Source of the DNA: Oerskovia sp042887685
GTDB taxonomy: Bacteria; Actinomycetota; Actinomycetes; Actinomycetales; Cellulomonadaceae
Direction: 5' to 3'
Assembly: GCF_042887685.1 (NCBI RefSeq)
Contig: NZ_JBHVOS010000001.1
Location: 1 to 64,000 of the forward strand
Length of the DNA: 64,000 nucleotides
Below the pieces are notes generated by a model. The model had not been told where the DNA came from. It made no database searches and was given only the letters and a program-made list of their open reading frames with translations. The position numbers and the translations under genes were made by a program. Of the stretch, positions 35,806 through 44,936 are shown piece by piece. How positions within the stretch are numbered: the stretch's first letter is position 1; every line of letters begins with the position of its first letter.

Positions 35806-35880
35806 GGTACGCGGCGCGTCGCACCTCCCACCTCGCACCACCCCGTGCGGGTGTCGGTGGTGGGTGGAACCGTGGACGTC

Positions 35881-36282
35881 ATGGAGATCACACGGATTCA
35901 GCCGGCCGGGCTCGTCGTGAGCCCGGCGTTCAGCCACGTCGCGATCGTCCCGCCGGGCGCCGCGACCATCTACGTCGGCGGCCAGAACGGCGTCGACGAC
36001 ACGGGGGCGGTCGTCTCGGACGACGTCGCCGAGCAGTCGGTCCGGACCATCGACAACGTCAGCGTCGCGCTTGAGGCGGCCGGCGCGACGCTCGCCGACG
36101 TCGTGCAGTGGACCGTCCTGCTGGTCGAGGACGCCGACCTGGGCGCGGCCTACGGCGCGATCGCGCCCCGGCTCGCCGGACCGGGCGTACCGCCGCTCGT
36201 CACGGCCGCGCGCGTCGCGGGCCTGGGCGTGCCCGGCGCGCTGATCGAGGTGAGCGCGATCGCGGCGGTCGTCCCGGCCTGA
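35881..36282 (+). CDS. RidA/YjgF-family enamine deaminase-like protein
   Basis: 133-residue member of the RidA superfamily, which hydrolyses reactive enamine/imine intermediates from PLP enzymes. It shows FSHVAIVPPGAATIYVGGQNG and the family's C-terminal PLVTAARVAGL...GALIEVSAIA with the conserved Arg. ATG 35881 follows 185 bases that include the heptamer repeat. Subfamily and substrate are uncertain. Confidence 0.85.
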   Translation: MEITRIQPAGLVVSPAFSHVAIVPPGAATIYVGGQNGVDDTGAVVSDDVAEQSVRTIDNVSVALEAAGATLADVVQWTVLLVEDADLGAAYGAIAPRLAGPGVPPLVTAARVAGLGVPGALIEVSAIAAVVPA

Positions 36283-36288
36283 GGCCGG

Positions 36289-36606
36289 TCAGTCGACCGG
36301 TTGACGCGGCAGCCTGCGCGGGGGCCGGGGCGGGATCCGCTTGGCGGCGACGAGCTGCTCGGCGGGGATCGTCACCTCGACCGACTCGTGCGAGCCCCCC
36401 GCGTCCGTGCGCAGGCTGATCGAGGCCCCGGGGGAGACCGACAGGACGATGCCGATCACGTCGGTCACCGACCTGCCCTCCCCGGTCGCGGGGTCCTGGG
36501 TGGCGCGTACCTCGTCCGGTGTCAGTCGTCGCCGGACCACGACGCGAGCGCCCGGGGGCCACGTGGTCCACTCCGGGTCGAGCGCCGGGCGCGGGGTGGA
36601 GTCCAT
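36289..36606 (-). CDS. small DUF6725-like protein
   Basis: 105-residue soluble protein. The pattern WTTWPPGARVVVRRRL, then GIVLSV and AKRIPPRPPRR, is one I associate with a small actinobacterial DUF (SH3-like fold predicted, also the N-terminal part of some GNAT proteins). ATG 36606 is used; GTG 36618 is possible. Divergent from the ferredoxin gene. Function unknown. Confidence 0.65.
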   Translation of the reverse strand: MDSTPRPALDPEWTTWPPGARVVVRRRLTPDEVRATQDPATGEGRSVTDVIGIVLSVSPGASISLRTDAGGSHESVEVTIPAEQLVAAKRIPPRPPRRLPRQPVD

Positions 36607-36710
36607 GGTCGTGCTCACGCTCTCTTCGTCCGCCGATGGCCGGGATGCCCCGTTCCTGAGCGATACTAGGGGGAAGTGCTCGGTGCAGCAGGTGAAAGGG
36701 AACCTCCGAC

Positions 36711-37028
36711 GTGACGTACGTGATTGCTCAGCCTTGTGTGGACGTGAAGGACAAGGCGTGCATCGAGGAGTGTCCGGTGGACTGCATCTACGAGGGCAAG
36801 CGGTCGTTGTACATCCATCCTGACGAGTGCGTTGACTGTGGTGCGTGCGAGCCGGTGTGTCCGGTGGAGGCGATCTACTACGAGGACGACGTGCCGTCGG
36901 AGTGGAGCGACTACTACCGGGCGAACGTGGAGTTCTTCGACGACCTGGGTTCGCCCGGTGGTGCGGCGAAGATGGGCATGATCGAGAAGGACGACCCGAT
37001 GATCGCGGCCCTGGCCCCGCAGGCCTGA
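36711..37028 (+). CDS. fdxA: 7Fe ferredoxin
   Basis: 105-residue ferredoxin with cysteines at 9, 17, 21, 25, 40, 43, 46 and 50, the arrangement of a [3Fe-4S]/[4Fe-4S] bacterial ferredoxin with the C-terminal extension typical of actinobacteria. GTG 36711 follows AAAGGGAAC. Codon use has more T at third positions (TGT, GTG runs) than neighbouring genes. It immediately precedes dapC, an order I also recall from mycobacteria (fdxC-Rv1178). Confidence 0.93.
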   Translation: MTYVIAQPCVDVKDKACIEECPVDCIYEGKRSLYIHPDECVDCGACEPVCPVEAIYYEDDVPSEWSDYYRANVEFFDDLGSPGGAAKMGMIEKDDPMIAALAPQA

Positions 37029-37042
37029 GCGGGCAGCCGAGC

Positions 37043-38179
37043 ATGGGATTCGCCGACCTGGGTGGCCTCGCCTACCCGTGGGACTCGCTCACGCCCTACG
37101 CGGAGCGTGCGCGCGCGCACCCGCGGGGCATCGTCGACCTGTCGATCGGGACGCCGGTCGACCCGACGCCCGCCGTCGTCCGTGACGCGCTCGCCGCCGC
37201 GGGCGACGCGCACGGTTACCCGACCACGCACGGTACCTCCGCGCTGCGTGAGGCCGTCGTCGGCTGGTTCGACCGCCGACGTGGTGTGCCGGGGCTCGAC
37301 CCGGACGCCGTCCTGCCCACGGTGGGCTCCAAGGAGCTCGTCGGTCTGCTGCCCTCGTTGCTGAGGCTGGGCCCGGGCGACGTCGTCGTGCACCCCGCCA
37401 CGGCGTATCCCACGTACGACGTGGGCGCGCGCCTCGCCGGGGCGACCCCGCTCGCGACCGACCGGGTCGAGGACTGGGCCGGGCGCAGCGACGTGCGGCT
37501 CGTCTGGGTCAACTCGCCGGGCAACCCGACGGGTGAGGTCCTGGGGGTCGAGGAGCTCGCGCGCGTCGTGGCCGCGGCGCGGGAGATCGGTGCGCTCGTC
37601 GTGAGCGACGAGTGCTACGCCGAGCTCGCCTGGGAGGAGCCGTTCGCGGGCCAGGGGGTGCCGAGCATCCTCGACCCGCGCGTGAGCGGAGGCTCGACGC
37701 ACGGGCTGCTCGCGGCGTACTCGTTGTCCAAGCAGTCGAACCTCGCGGGATACCGGGCCGCGTTCGTCGCGGGCGACCCCGCGGTCGTCGCGGACCTGCT
37801 GACGACGCGCAAGCATCTTGGCATGATCGTGCCCGCGCCGGTCCAGGCGGCCATGGTGGCGGCGCTCACGGACGACGCGCACGTCGCGGCGCAGCGCGAG
37901 GTCTACCGGCGCCGTCGGGACGTGCTGCTGCCCGCGCTCGGTGAGGTCGGCCTGCAGGTCGACGGCTCCCAGGCGGGGCTCTACCTGTGGTCGCGCCCCG
38001 CGGGCGCGGTGGACGCGTCGGGGGACTGCTGGTCGGTCGTGGGGGACCTCGCGGACCTCGGGATCCTCGTGGGGCCGGGCGCGTTCTACGGCCCGGCGGC
38101 CGCGGGGCACGTGCGGGTCGCTCTCACCGCGAGCGACGAGAGGGTGCACGAGGCTGCGGCCCGGCTCTCCGGGCGGTGA
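37043..38179 (+). CDS. dapC: succinyldiaminopimelate aminotransferase
   Basis: 378-residue fold-type I PLP aminotransferase. Key segments are the VNSPGNPTGE loop, SDECYAEL and the PLP lysine in YSLSKQSNLAGYR. Catalyses the transamination step between DapD and DapE in lysine/meso-DAP synthesis; the specific assignment is supported by dapD and dapE nearby and by the actinobacterial fdx-dapC pair. Starts 14 bases after fdxA. Confidence 0.88.
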   Translation: MGFADLGGLAYPWDSLTPYAERARAHPRGIVDLSIGTPVDPTPAVVRDALAAAGDAHGYPTTHGTSALREAVVGWFDRRRGVPGLDPDAVLPTVGSKELVGLLPSLLRLGPGDVVVHPATAYPTYDVGARLAGATPLATDRVEDWAGRSDVRLVWVNSPGNPTGEVLGVEELARVVAAAREIGALVVSDECYAELAWEEPFAGQGVPSILDPRVSGGSTHGLLAAYSLSKQSNLAGYRAAFVAGDPAVVADLLTTRKHLGMIVPAPVQAAMVAALTDDAHVAAQREVYRRRRDVLLPALGEVGLQVDGSQAGLYLWSRPAGAVDASGDCWSVVGDLADLGILVGPGAFYGPAAAGHVRVALTASDERVHEAAARLSGR

Positions 38180-38231
38180 CCGCCTGCGCGGGCCCGGGGG
38201 ATTGTTGGGGCAATCCCTGCACGTTCTCGCC

Positions 38232-38247
38232 TGTGACTCGCATCACA
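38232..38247. promoter_or_regulatory. CRP/GlxR-type operator upstream of gltA
   Basis: TGTGACTCGCATCACA matches both half sites of the TGTGA-N6-TCACA consensus exactly, 195 bases upstream of the gltA start. GlxR controls gltA in Corynebacterium. Confidence 0.75.
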
Positions 38248-38262
38248 CCCGCGTGACGGTTT

Positions 38263-38286
38263 CGTGACCGTTCCAGATTGGTCACG
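38263..38286. promoter_or_regulatory. inverted repeat upstream of gltA
   Basis: CGTGACC and GGTCACG separated by ten bases, just downstream of the CRP-like site. Probably an operator; the regulator is not identified. Confidence 0.5.
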
Positions 38287-38442
38287 TGTGGGTGAAGCGA
38301 GTACCGTCGACCCAGGCCAATGCTGTCCGACGTTCTCGGCCATCCAGCATCCGGGCCGGACAGGTGACGATCTCGCAGCGACACCACGAAAGACACGCGC
38401 AGCCACCCGCAGGGGGTGCGGCCGCGCGCAAGGAAGGAAGAC

Positions 38443-39741
38443 ATGACCACCACCCAGCAGGCGACAGTTCGGCTCGTCGTCAACGAATCGAGCCAGGACC
38501 TGCCCGTGGTCGCAGCCTCCGAGGGCAACGACGGCATCGTCGTCTCCTCGTTGCTGAAGTCGACCGGGCTCGTCACCGTGGACCCCGGGTTCATGAACAC
38601 CGCCTCGTGCGAGTCGGAGATCACGTACATCGACGGCGACGCGGGCATCCTGCGCTACCGCGGCTACCCGATCGACCAGCTCGCCGAGAAGTCGACGTTC
38701 CTCGAGGTCGCCTACCTCCTGATCCACGGCGAGCTCCCCGACGGTCCCACGCTCGACGCGTTCGTCGAGCGCGTCAACCGCCACACCCTGGTGCACGAGG
38801 ACTTCCGGACGTTCATGGGGACGTTCCCCCGCAACGCGCACCCGATGGCCGTGCTCTCCTCGGCCATCAACGCGCTGTCGACGTTCTACCCCGACTCCCT
38901 CGACCCGTTCGACGACGACACGGTCGAGCTCGCGACGGTCCTGCTCCTCGCCAAGACGCGGACCATCACGTCCTACCTGCACCGGCGGGCCGTGGGCGAG
39001 CCGTTGCTCTACCCGGACTACTCGCGCGGCTACGTCGACGACTTCCTGCGCATGACCTTCGCGACGCCCTACGAGAAGTACGAGTCCGACCCGACCGTGG
39101 TCGACGCGCTCGACAAGCTCCTCATCCTGCACGCGGACCACGAGCAGAACTGCTCGACCTCGACGGTCCGCGTCGTGGGCTCGAGCCACGCGAACCTCTA
39201 CGCCTCGGTCGCCGCCGGGGTCAACGCCCTCTCGGGCCCGCTGCACGGTGGCGCCAACGAGGCCGTCCTGTCGATGCTGGACAAGATCCAGCACAGCGAC
39301 TTCGACGTCGACACCTTCATGAAGAAGGTCAAGGACAAGGAGGACGGTGTCCGGCTCATGGGCTTCGGGCACCGGGTCTACAAGAACTACGACCCTCGCG
39401 CCGCGATCGTCAAGGCCAAGGCCGACGCGGTCCTGTCGACCCTCGGCAAGAAGGACGAGCTCCTCGACATCGCGCTGCGTCTCGAGGAGATCGCGCTCAA
39501 CGACGACTACTTCATCGAGCGCAAGCTCTACCCGAACGTCGACTTCTACACCGGCCTGATCTACAAGGCCATGGGCTTCTCGCCGGCCATGTTCACGCCG
39601 CTGTTCGCGCTGGGCCGCATGCCCGGCTGGATCGCGCAGTGGCGCGAGATGATGAAGGACCCGCAGACCAAGATCGGGCGCCCGCGCCAGGTCTACACGG
39701 GCGCGACCGAGCGTCCGTACGTGCCGGTCGACGGTCGCTGA
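38443..39741 (+). CDS. gltA: citrate synthase
   Basis: 432-residue type II (hexameric-class) citrate synthase condensing oxaloacetate and acetyl-CoA. The catalytic residues sit in SGPLHGGANE (His), GFGHRVY (His) and PNVDFYTG (Asp). ATG 38443 directly follows GGAAGGAAG; nine codons further upstream are open but lack a ribosome site. The 263-base leader carries a CRP/GlxR-type operator. Confidence 0.96.
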   Translation: MTTTQQATVRLVVNESSQDLPVVAASEGNDGIVVSSLLKSTGLVTVDPGFMNTASCESEITYIDGDAGILRYRGYPIDQLAEKSTFLEVAYLLIHGELPDGPTLDAFVERVNRHTLVHEDFRTFMGTFPRNAHPMAVLSSAINALSTFYPDSLDPFDDDTVELATVLLLAKTRTITSYLHRRAVGEPLLYPDYSRGYVDDFLRMTFATPYEKYESDPTVVDALDKLLILHADHEQNCSTSTVRVVGSSHANLYASVAAGVNALSGPLHGGANEAVLSMLDKIQHSDFDVDTFMKKVKDKEDGVRLMGFGHRVYKNYDPRAAIVKAKADAVLSTLGKKDELLDIALRLEEIALNDDYFIERKLYPNVDFYTGLIYKAMGFSPAMFTPLFALGRMPGWIAQWREMMKDPQTKIGRPRQVYTGATERPYVPVDGR

Positions 39742-39760
39742 CCTCACCCCGCGTCCGCCC

Positions 39761-39796
39761 GACGGCGCCCCGCACCTCACGGTGCGGGGCGCCGTC
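39761..39796. terminator. terminator between gltA and the convergent membrane protein gene
   Basis: Perfect 16-bp stem (39761-39776 with 39781-39796), loop TCAC. The left arm continues the GCCCGACGGCGCC repeat core (39757-39769). Confidence 0.88.
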
Positions 39797-39849
39797 CGCG
39801 TCTCCGGGCTCGGGCGGAAGGTCCTCGACGAGGACGCCGAACGAGCGGG

Positions 39850-40848
39850 TCAGGGTTCGTCGGTCGTCGCGACCGTGACGCGGACCTGTCCCGGGCCGGG
39901 GTGCGGCGAACCGTCGGTGGCCTCGGCAGCGGCCCACTCGGGCGACTCGCGGGACCAGGTCCGGTCTCCGACGTCGACCTGCACGACGTCGGTCGCGTCG
40001 GCGCTCGCCACGGCCCACTGGGCGACGGCCCAGCCTGCCCGGTCCGCCTCCGGTGGGTTCCCCGCGAGCGGCAGGGCGTCGACCGTCACGGCCGCCCCGT
40101 CGGCGGTGACCGGCAGGTCGCCGAGATCGCGCTGGACCCGCGCCTCGAGGCCGGAGACCGACTCCTGGGTGCTCACGAGCGTCGCGGGGTCGACGGGAGC
40201 CAGGTCGCACGTCAGGGTGCCCTGGGAGTTGCCCGTGAGAGCGGATGCCCAGGCGCGCGAGCGGGACTCGTGCTGCGCGTACGCGTCGGGGAACCCGGAG
40301 CGCTGCACGGCCTGGGCCGCCACGGTCACGGGCAGCTCGGTGTAGCCGTCGACCTTGTCGAGGCCGTCGTAGAACGCCGTCGTCGAGTAGACGGGGTCCA
40401 TGATCTGCTCGATCGTGCCCCAGCCCTGCGAGGGACGCTGCTGGAACAGGCCGATCGAGTCGCGGTCGCCGTAGTCGATGTTGAGCAGGCGTGACTCCTG
40501 CAGGGCCGTCGCGAGACCGATCGTCGCCGCGCGGGCCGGCATGCCCCGCCGGACGGTCGTGACCGCGATGAGGGCGGCGTTGTCGGACTGCGCTGGCGAC
40601 AGGTGCCAGGCCTGTCCGTCGGCCGTCGCCGCGCACCGTTCGGCGACCGGGCTGTGGTCGTCGAGCCGGTTGAGGGCCAGGACGACCCCGGTCGTCGCGA
40701 CCGCGAGCACGGCGACGACCGTCACGGCGAGTCGCAGCGGCCGCCGCCGGGGCCGGTCGCGTGGCGTGCGCGGCGCGGACCCCGGGCCCTCCGGTCCGAA
40801 GAAGGGCGCGGTGCCCTGCGGACCGGAGGGACCCTTGGTGGCGGACAC
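39850..40848 (-). CDS. membrane-anchored lysozyme-fold-like protein
   Basis: 332-residue protein: basic cytoplasmic N-terminus, one membrane helix (about residues 40-57) and an extracytoplasmic domain. The segment around GLATALQESRLLNIDYGDRD with IGLFQQRPSQGWGT fits a recurrent actinobacterial family with a lysozyme/transglycosylase-like fold, the Glu of ALQES being the candidate catalytic residue. GTG 40848 lies two bases before the dapD stop region on the same strand, so it is cotranscribed with dapD. Wall-lytic activity is inference. Confidence 0.7.
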   Translation of the reverse strand: MSATKGPSGPQGTAPFFGPEGPGSAPRTPRDRPRRRPLRLAVTVVAVLAVATTGVVLALNRLDDHSPVAERCAATADGQAWHLSPAQSDNAALIAVTTVRRGMPARAATIGLATALQESRLLNIDYGDRDSIGLFQQRPSQGWGTIEQIMDPVYSTTAFYDGLDKVDGYTELPVTVAAQAVQRSGFPDAYAQHESRSRAWASALTGNSQGTLTCDLAPVDPATLVSTQESVSGLEARVQRDLGDLPVTADGAAVTVDALPLAGNPPEADRAGWAVAQWAVASADATDVVQVDVGDRTWSRESPEWAAAEATDGSPHPGPGQVRVTVATTDEP

Positions 40849-40849
40849 G

Positions 40850-41833
40850 TCAGTTGGCGTGCAGCGCGGCGTTGAGCTCGATCCCGACGCCCGTGCGCGA
40901 GACCGCCTCGACACCGCCCGTGAGCGAGTTGCGGCGGAAGAGGAGGTTGGCCTGTCCCGAGAGCTCGCGAGCCTTGACGACGACCGGGGTGCCGTCGGGG
41001 CCGCTGCGGCCGACGAGGGTCACCTTGGTCCCGGCGGTCACGTAGAGCCCGGACTCGACGACGCAGTCGTCCCCGAGCGGGATGCCGAGGCCTGCGTTGG
41101 CGCCGAGCAGCGAGCGCTGGCCGATGGAGATGACCTCGCGGCCGCCGCCGGACAGGGTGCCCATGATGGACGCGCCGCCGCCGATGTCGGACCCGTCGCC
41201 CACGACGACACCGGCCGAGATGCGGCCCTCGACCATCGAGGTGCCGAGCGTCCCGGCGTTGAAGTTGACGAAGCCCTCGTGCATGACGGTCGTGCCCGCG
41301 GCGAGGTGAGCACCGAGGCGGACCCGGTCGGCGTCGGCGATGCGGACGCCCGAGGGGACGACGTAGTCGACCATGCGGGGGAACTTGTCGACCCCGAGGA
41401 CCTGCACCGGCTGGCCCGTCGCGGCCCGCAGGCGCAGGCGGGTCTCCTCGAAGCCCTCGACCGCGCACGGCCCGTGGTTGGTCCACACGACGTTGGCGAG
41501 CGCCCCGAAGACACCGTCCAGGTTGAGGCCGTGCGGGACGACGAGGCGGTGCGAGAGGAGGTGCAGCCGCAGGTAGGCGTCGGCCGCGCCCACAGGGGCG
41601 GCGTCGAGGTCGATCTCGGTGCGCACGACCACGACGTCCACGCGGCGCGCGTCGTCGCGCTCCGTGAGGGCGTCGAGCGAGGCGGGGGTGGTCTCGTCCG
41701 CCGGGGCCTGCCCGAGGGCGGGGGACGGGTACCAGACGTCGAGGACGGTGCCCTCGTCGGTCACGGTGGCGAGGCCGAAGGCCCAGGCGGTGCGGGGGCC
41801 GGGTGCGGCGCCGGTGGGGGTCGCTGAAGTCAT
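40850..41833 (-). CDS. dapD: tetrahydrodipicolinate N-succinyltransferase
   Basis: 327-residue actinobacterial-type DapD, which succinylates tetrahydrodipicolinate in lysine/DAP synthesis. The C-terminal half is a left-handed beta-helix (hexapeptide repeats through GTLGTSMVEGRISAGVVVGD and DIGGGASIMGTL); the actinobacterial N-terminal domain is present. Divergent from dapE with a 59-base shared promoter region. Confidence 0.93.
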   Translation of the reverse strand: MTSATPTGAAPGPRTAWAFGLATVTDEGTVLDVWYPSPALGQAPADETTPASLDALTERDDARRVDVVVVRTEIDLDAAPVGAADAYLRLHLLSHRLVVPHGLNLDGVFGALANVVWTNHGPCAVEGFEETRLRLRAATGQPVQVLGVDKFPRMVDYVVPSGVRIADADRVRLGAHLAAGTTVMHEGFVNFNAGTLGTSMVEGRISAGVVVGDGSDIGGGASIMGTLSGGGREVISIGQRSLLGANAGLGIPLGDDCVVESGLYVTAGTKVTLVGRSGPDGTPVVVKARELSGQANLLFRRNSLTGGVEAVSRTGVGIELNAALHAN

Positions 41834-41880
41834 GCCTTCACCCTATCGGCCACCTCGGCGCGGGTGGTGAACCGTCCGGG

Positions 41881-41886
41881 TAGGGT
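41881..41886 (+). promoter_or_regulatory. -10 hexamer TAGGGT, leaderless dapE promoter
   Basis: Ends six bases before GTG 41893. Confidence 0.5.
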
Positions 41887-41892
41887 CTGCGT

Positions 41893-43050
41893 GTGACCAG
41901 CGACGAGACCTCCTTCCAGACCTCCGACCACAGCGCACCGCCCGCGTCGTCGACTCCCGCGATCCGGCTCGACCTCGACGGCGACCTCCTCGCGCTCTTC
42001 CGCGCGGTGTGCGACGCGCCGTCCGTGAGCGGGGACGAGAAGGCGCTGGCGGACGCGATAGAGGCCGCGCTGCGACCGCTCGCGCACCTCGACGTCGTGC
42101 GCGACGGCGACGCGATCGTCGCCCGCACGCACCTCGGGCGCTCGCGCCGCGTCGTGATCGCCGGGCACATCGACACCGTGCCGCTCACCGACCCGCCGAA
42201 CCTGCCCACCCGCGTGGTCGGCGAAGGTGCCCAGGCCGAGGTCTGGGGGCGCGGGACGGTCGACATGAAGGGTGGTGTCGCGATCCAGCTCGCGCTCGCG
42301 GCGTCGCTCACGGAACCCAACCAGGACGTCACCTGGGTCTTCTACGACCTCGAGGAGGTCGCGTCCGACCTCAACGGACTGGGTCGCCTCGCACGCAACC
42401 GCCCCGAGCTCCTGCAGGGCGACTTCGCGATCCTCGGCGAGCCCACGGCGGCCGGCATCGAGGGTGGCTGCAACGGGACGCTGCGGGTCGAGGTCCGCGT
42501 GCCCGGGGTCACGGCGCACTCGGCGCGTGCCTGGATGGGCTCCAACGCGATCCACTCGGCGTCGGTCGTGCTCGACCGTCTCGCGGCCTACGAGCCCGCG
42601 TCGATCGAGGTCGAGGGCCTCGTCTACCGCGAGGGCATGAACGCGGTCGGCATCCGCGGCGGCATCGCGGGGAACGTCATCCCGGACGAGTGCGTGGTCA
42701 CGGTCAACTACCGCTTCGCGCCCTCGCGCACCCTGCCCGACGCCGAGGCGCACGTCCGCGACCTGTTCTCCGGCTTCGAGGTGGTCGTCACCGACGCCGC
42801 CCCCGGTGCGCGTCCCGGGCTCGACGACCCGCTCGCGGCGGACTTCGCCGCCACGGTGCTCGAGCTCACGGGCGGCGGCCCCGCGCCCAAGTACGGCTGG
42901 ACCGACGTCGCGCGCTTCGCCGAGATGGGGATCCCGGCCGTGAACTTCGGCCCCGGCGACCCCGTGCTCGCGCACAAGGACGACGAGCGCTGCCCGGTCG
43001 GTCACCTCGCACTGTGCCACGACGCGCTGCACGCGTGGCTCACCCGCTGA
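41893..43050 (+). CDS. dapE: succinyl-diaminopimelate desuccinylase
   Basis: 385-residue M20-family dizinc hydrolase releasing LL-DAP. Metal-site segments: GHIDTVP, GRGTVDMKGG and YDLEEVASDLNG; a dimerisation domain follows with TAHSARAWMGSNAIH. The first 25 residues are Ser/Thr-rich filler, so the start depends on the leaderless promoter. Together with dapC and dapD it completes three consecutive steps of the succinylase branch in this window. Confidence 0.93.
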   Translation: MTSDETSFQTSDHSAPPASSTPAIRLDLDGDLLALFRAVCDAPSVSGDEKALADAIEAALRPLAHLDVVRDGDAIVARTHLGRSRRVVIAGHIDTVPLTDPPNLPTRVVGEGAQAEVWGRGTVDMKGGVAIQLALAASLTEPNQDVTWVFYDLEEVASDLNGLGRLARNRPELLQGDFAILGEPTAAGIEGGCNGTLRVEVRVPGVTAHSARAWMGSNAIHSASVVLDRLAAYEPASIEVEGLVYREGMNAVGIRGGIAGNVIPDECVVTVNYRFAPSRTLPDAEAHVRDLFSGFEVVVTDAAPGARPGLDDPLAADFAATVLELTGGGPAPKYGWTDVARFAEMGIPAVNFGPGDPVLAHKDDERCPVGHLALCHDALHAWLTR

Positions 43051-43079
43051 CCGTCCCCGCCACCGGCCCCGGGACGGCT

Positions 43080-43085
43080 TAGGCT
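43080..43085 (+). promoter_or_regulatory. -10 hexamer TAGGCT, leaderless LOG-gene promoter
   Basis: Ends seven bases before ATG 43093. Confidence 0.5.
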
Positions 43086-43092
43086 CGAGAGC

Positions 43093-43911
43093 ATGAGCGA
43101 CGACGGAGTTCCCCAGGCAGGCACCGGGTACCGCAAGGGACCGGTGCTGCTGCGGGGCGAGCAGATTCCCCAGCAGACGACCGACCAGCGGCTGCTCGAC
43201 ACCGCGGGCAGCGCGGACTGGGTGCACAGCGACCCGTGGCGGGTCATGCGGATCCAGAGCGAGTTCGTCGAGGGCTTCGGAGCCCTCGCCGAGGTCGGCC
43301 CGGCCGTGTCGGTCTTCGGGTCGGCGCGCACGAGCCCCGAGCACCCCGACTACGCGCTGGCCGAGCAGGTCGGCCGCCTCCTCGCCGAGCGCGACCTCGC
43401 GGTCATCACGGGTGGCGGTCCCGGGATCATGGAGGCCGCGAACAAGGGGGCCAACGAGGCAGGAGGTCTCTCGATCGGCCTCGGGATCGAGCTCCCGTTC
43501 GAGCAGGGCATGAACAAGTACGTCAACCTCGGCGTGAACTTCCGGTACTTCTTCGCCCGCAAGACCATGTTCGTGAAGTACGCGCAGGGCTTCGTCGTCC
43601 TGCCGGGCGGGTTCGGCACGTTCGACGAGCTCTTCGAGGCGCTGACCCTGGTCCAGACGCACAAGGTCACCGAGTTCCCCATCGCTCTCGTGGACACCGG
43701 GTACTGGCAGGGGCTGCTCGACTGGGCGCGCACGACCGTCGCCGGGCGCGGCATGATCAGCGCCCACGACCTCGACCTGCTGTACCTGTGCGACGACCCC
43801 GTCGAGGCCGTCGAGTACGTGTGCGAGCGAGGGGCGGAGCTCCGCGCCGAAGAGCTCGAGGCCGTGGCGGACACCGCAGCCGCCCAGCAGCGGGCGGCCG
43901 GCGACCGGTGA
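43093..43911 (+). CDS. LOG-family nucleoside 5'-monophosphate phosphoribohydrolase
   Basis: 272-residue Rossmann-fold protein of the LOG/TIGR00730 family that splits cytokinin-type nucleoside monophosphates into base and ribose phosphate. Motifs: GGGPGIMEAANKGA and PGGFGTFDELFE. The N-terminal 60 residues (KGPVLLRGEQIPQQTTDQRL) match the longer actinobacterial subgroup. It overlaps folP2 (GTGA). M. tuberculosis Rv1205, in the same context, produces cytokinins. Confidence 0.87.
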   Translation: MSDDGVPQAGTGYRKGPVLLRGEQIPQQTTDQRLLDTAGSADWVHSDPWRVMRIQSEFVEGFGALAEVGPAVSVFGSARTSPEHPDYALAEQVGRLLAERDLAVITGGGPGIMEAANKGANEAGGLSIGLGIELPFEQGMNKYVNLGVNFRYFFARKTMFVKYAQGFVVLPGGFGTFDELFEALTLVQTHKVTEFPIALVDTGYWQGLLDWARTTVAGRGMISAHDLDLLYLCDDPVEAVEYVCERGAELRAEELEAVADTAAAQQRAAGDR

Positions 43912-44936
43912 CGCACGCACCCCGCCCGGAGGAGCGAGCCGGGGCGCAGGGCGCAGCGCCCACGGTTCCCCGGCCGACGGTGCACGGGGTCCCGCCGCAG
44001 AGCGCACCGCTGGTCCTGCGGGGTCGGGAGGTCGGTGTCGACGAGACGGCCCCCGGGCGCCCCGAGCGGCCGGTGGTCATGGCGATCGTCAACCGCACGA
44101 CCGACTCGTTCTACGCCCCGGCGCGCCAGCTCGACGACGGAGCCGCCCTCGAGGCCGTCGCACGCGCATGGTCCGAAGGGGCCGCGATCGTCGACGTCGG
44201 CGGAGTGCGAGCCGGCACCGGGCCCGAGGTCACCCCGACCGAGGAGATCCGACGCGTCGTGCCCTTCGTGGAACGGGTGCGCGCGGAGTTCCCCGACCTG
44301 CTCGTGAGCGTCGACACCTGGCGGGCCGAGGTCGCCCGCGAGGCGGCCCTGGCCGGCGCCGACCTGATCAACGACACCTGGGCCGGGCACGACCCGGCCC
44401 TGGTCGAGGTCGCGGGCGAGCTCGGCGTGGGCGTCGTGTGCTCGCACACGGGCGGGGCCCTGCCTCGGACCGACCCGTTCCGCGTCGCCTACCCGACCGC
44501 GGACCAGGACGGGGCGACCCGGCCGCACGACCCTCGCGACGCCGTCGTGCAGGACGTCGTGGCGACCCTGACCGCCGCCGCGGCGCGCGCCGTCGCGTGC
44601 GGCGTGCCGCCCGCGTCCGTCCTCGTCGACCCGACCCACGACTTCGGCAAGAACACCTGGCACTCGCTCCACCTGGTGCGCAGGACCCAGGCGCTCGCGG
44701 GTCTCGGGTACCCGCTGCTCATGGCGCTCTCGCGCAAGGACTTCGTCGGCGAGACGCTCGACCTGGCCGCCGACGAGCGCCTCGAGGGGACGCTCGCCGC
44801 GACCGCGGTCGCAGCGTGGCTCGGCGCCCGCGTGTTCCGTGCGCACGACGTCGCCGCGACCCGTCGGGTCCTCGAGACCGTCGCGGCGATCCGCGGGGAC
44901 GCACCGCCGGCGCGCGCGCTGCGCGGTCTGGCATGA
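43908..44936 (+). CDS. folP2: FolP2-type dihydropteroate synthase homologue
   Basis: 342-residue TIM-barrel protein related to dihydropteroate synthase. The pterin-site segments differ from true DHPS: NRTTDSFYAPARQLDD replaces the NVTPDSFSDGG type and GGVRAGTGPEVTP replaces the GGESTRPGA loop, exactly the pattern of mycobacterial FolP2, which lacks DHPS activity. GTG 43908 overlaps the LOG gene; the next gene overlaps its stop (ATGA). Probably not the folate enzyme of this organism. Confidence 0.88.
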   Translation: MTHAPRPEERAGAQGAAPTVPRPTVHGVPPQSAPLVLRGREVGVDETAPGRPERPVVMAIVNRTTDSFYAPARQLDDGAALEAVARAWSEGAAIVDVGGVRAGTGPEVTPTEEIRRVVPFVERVRAEFPDLLVSVDTWRAEVAREAALAGADLINDTWAGHDPALVEVAGELGVGVVCSHTGGALPRTDPFRVAYPTADQDGATRPHDPRDAVVQDVVATLTAAAARAVACGVPPASVLVDPTHDFGKNTWHSLHLVRRTQALAGLGYPLLMALSRKDFVGETLDLAADERLEGTLAATAVAAWLGARVFRAHDVAATRRVLETVAAIRGDAPPARALRGLA

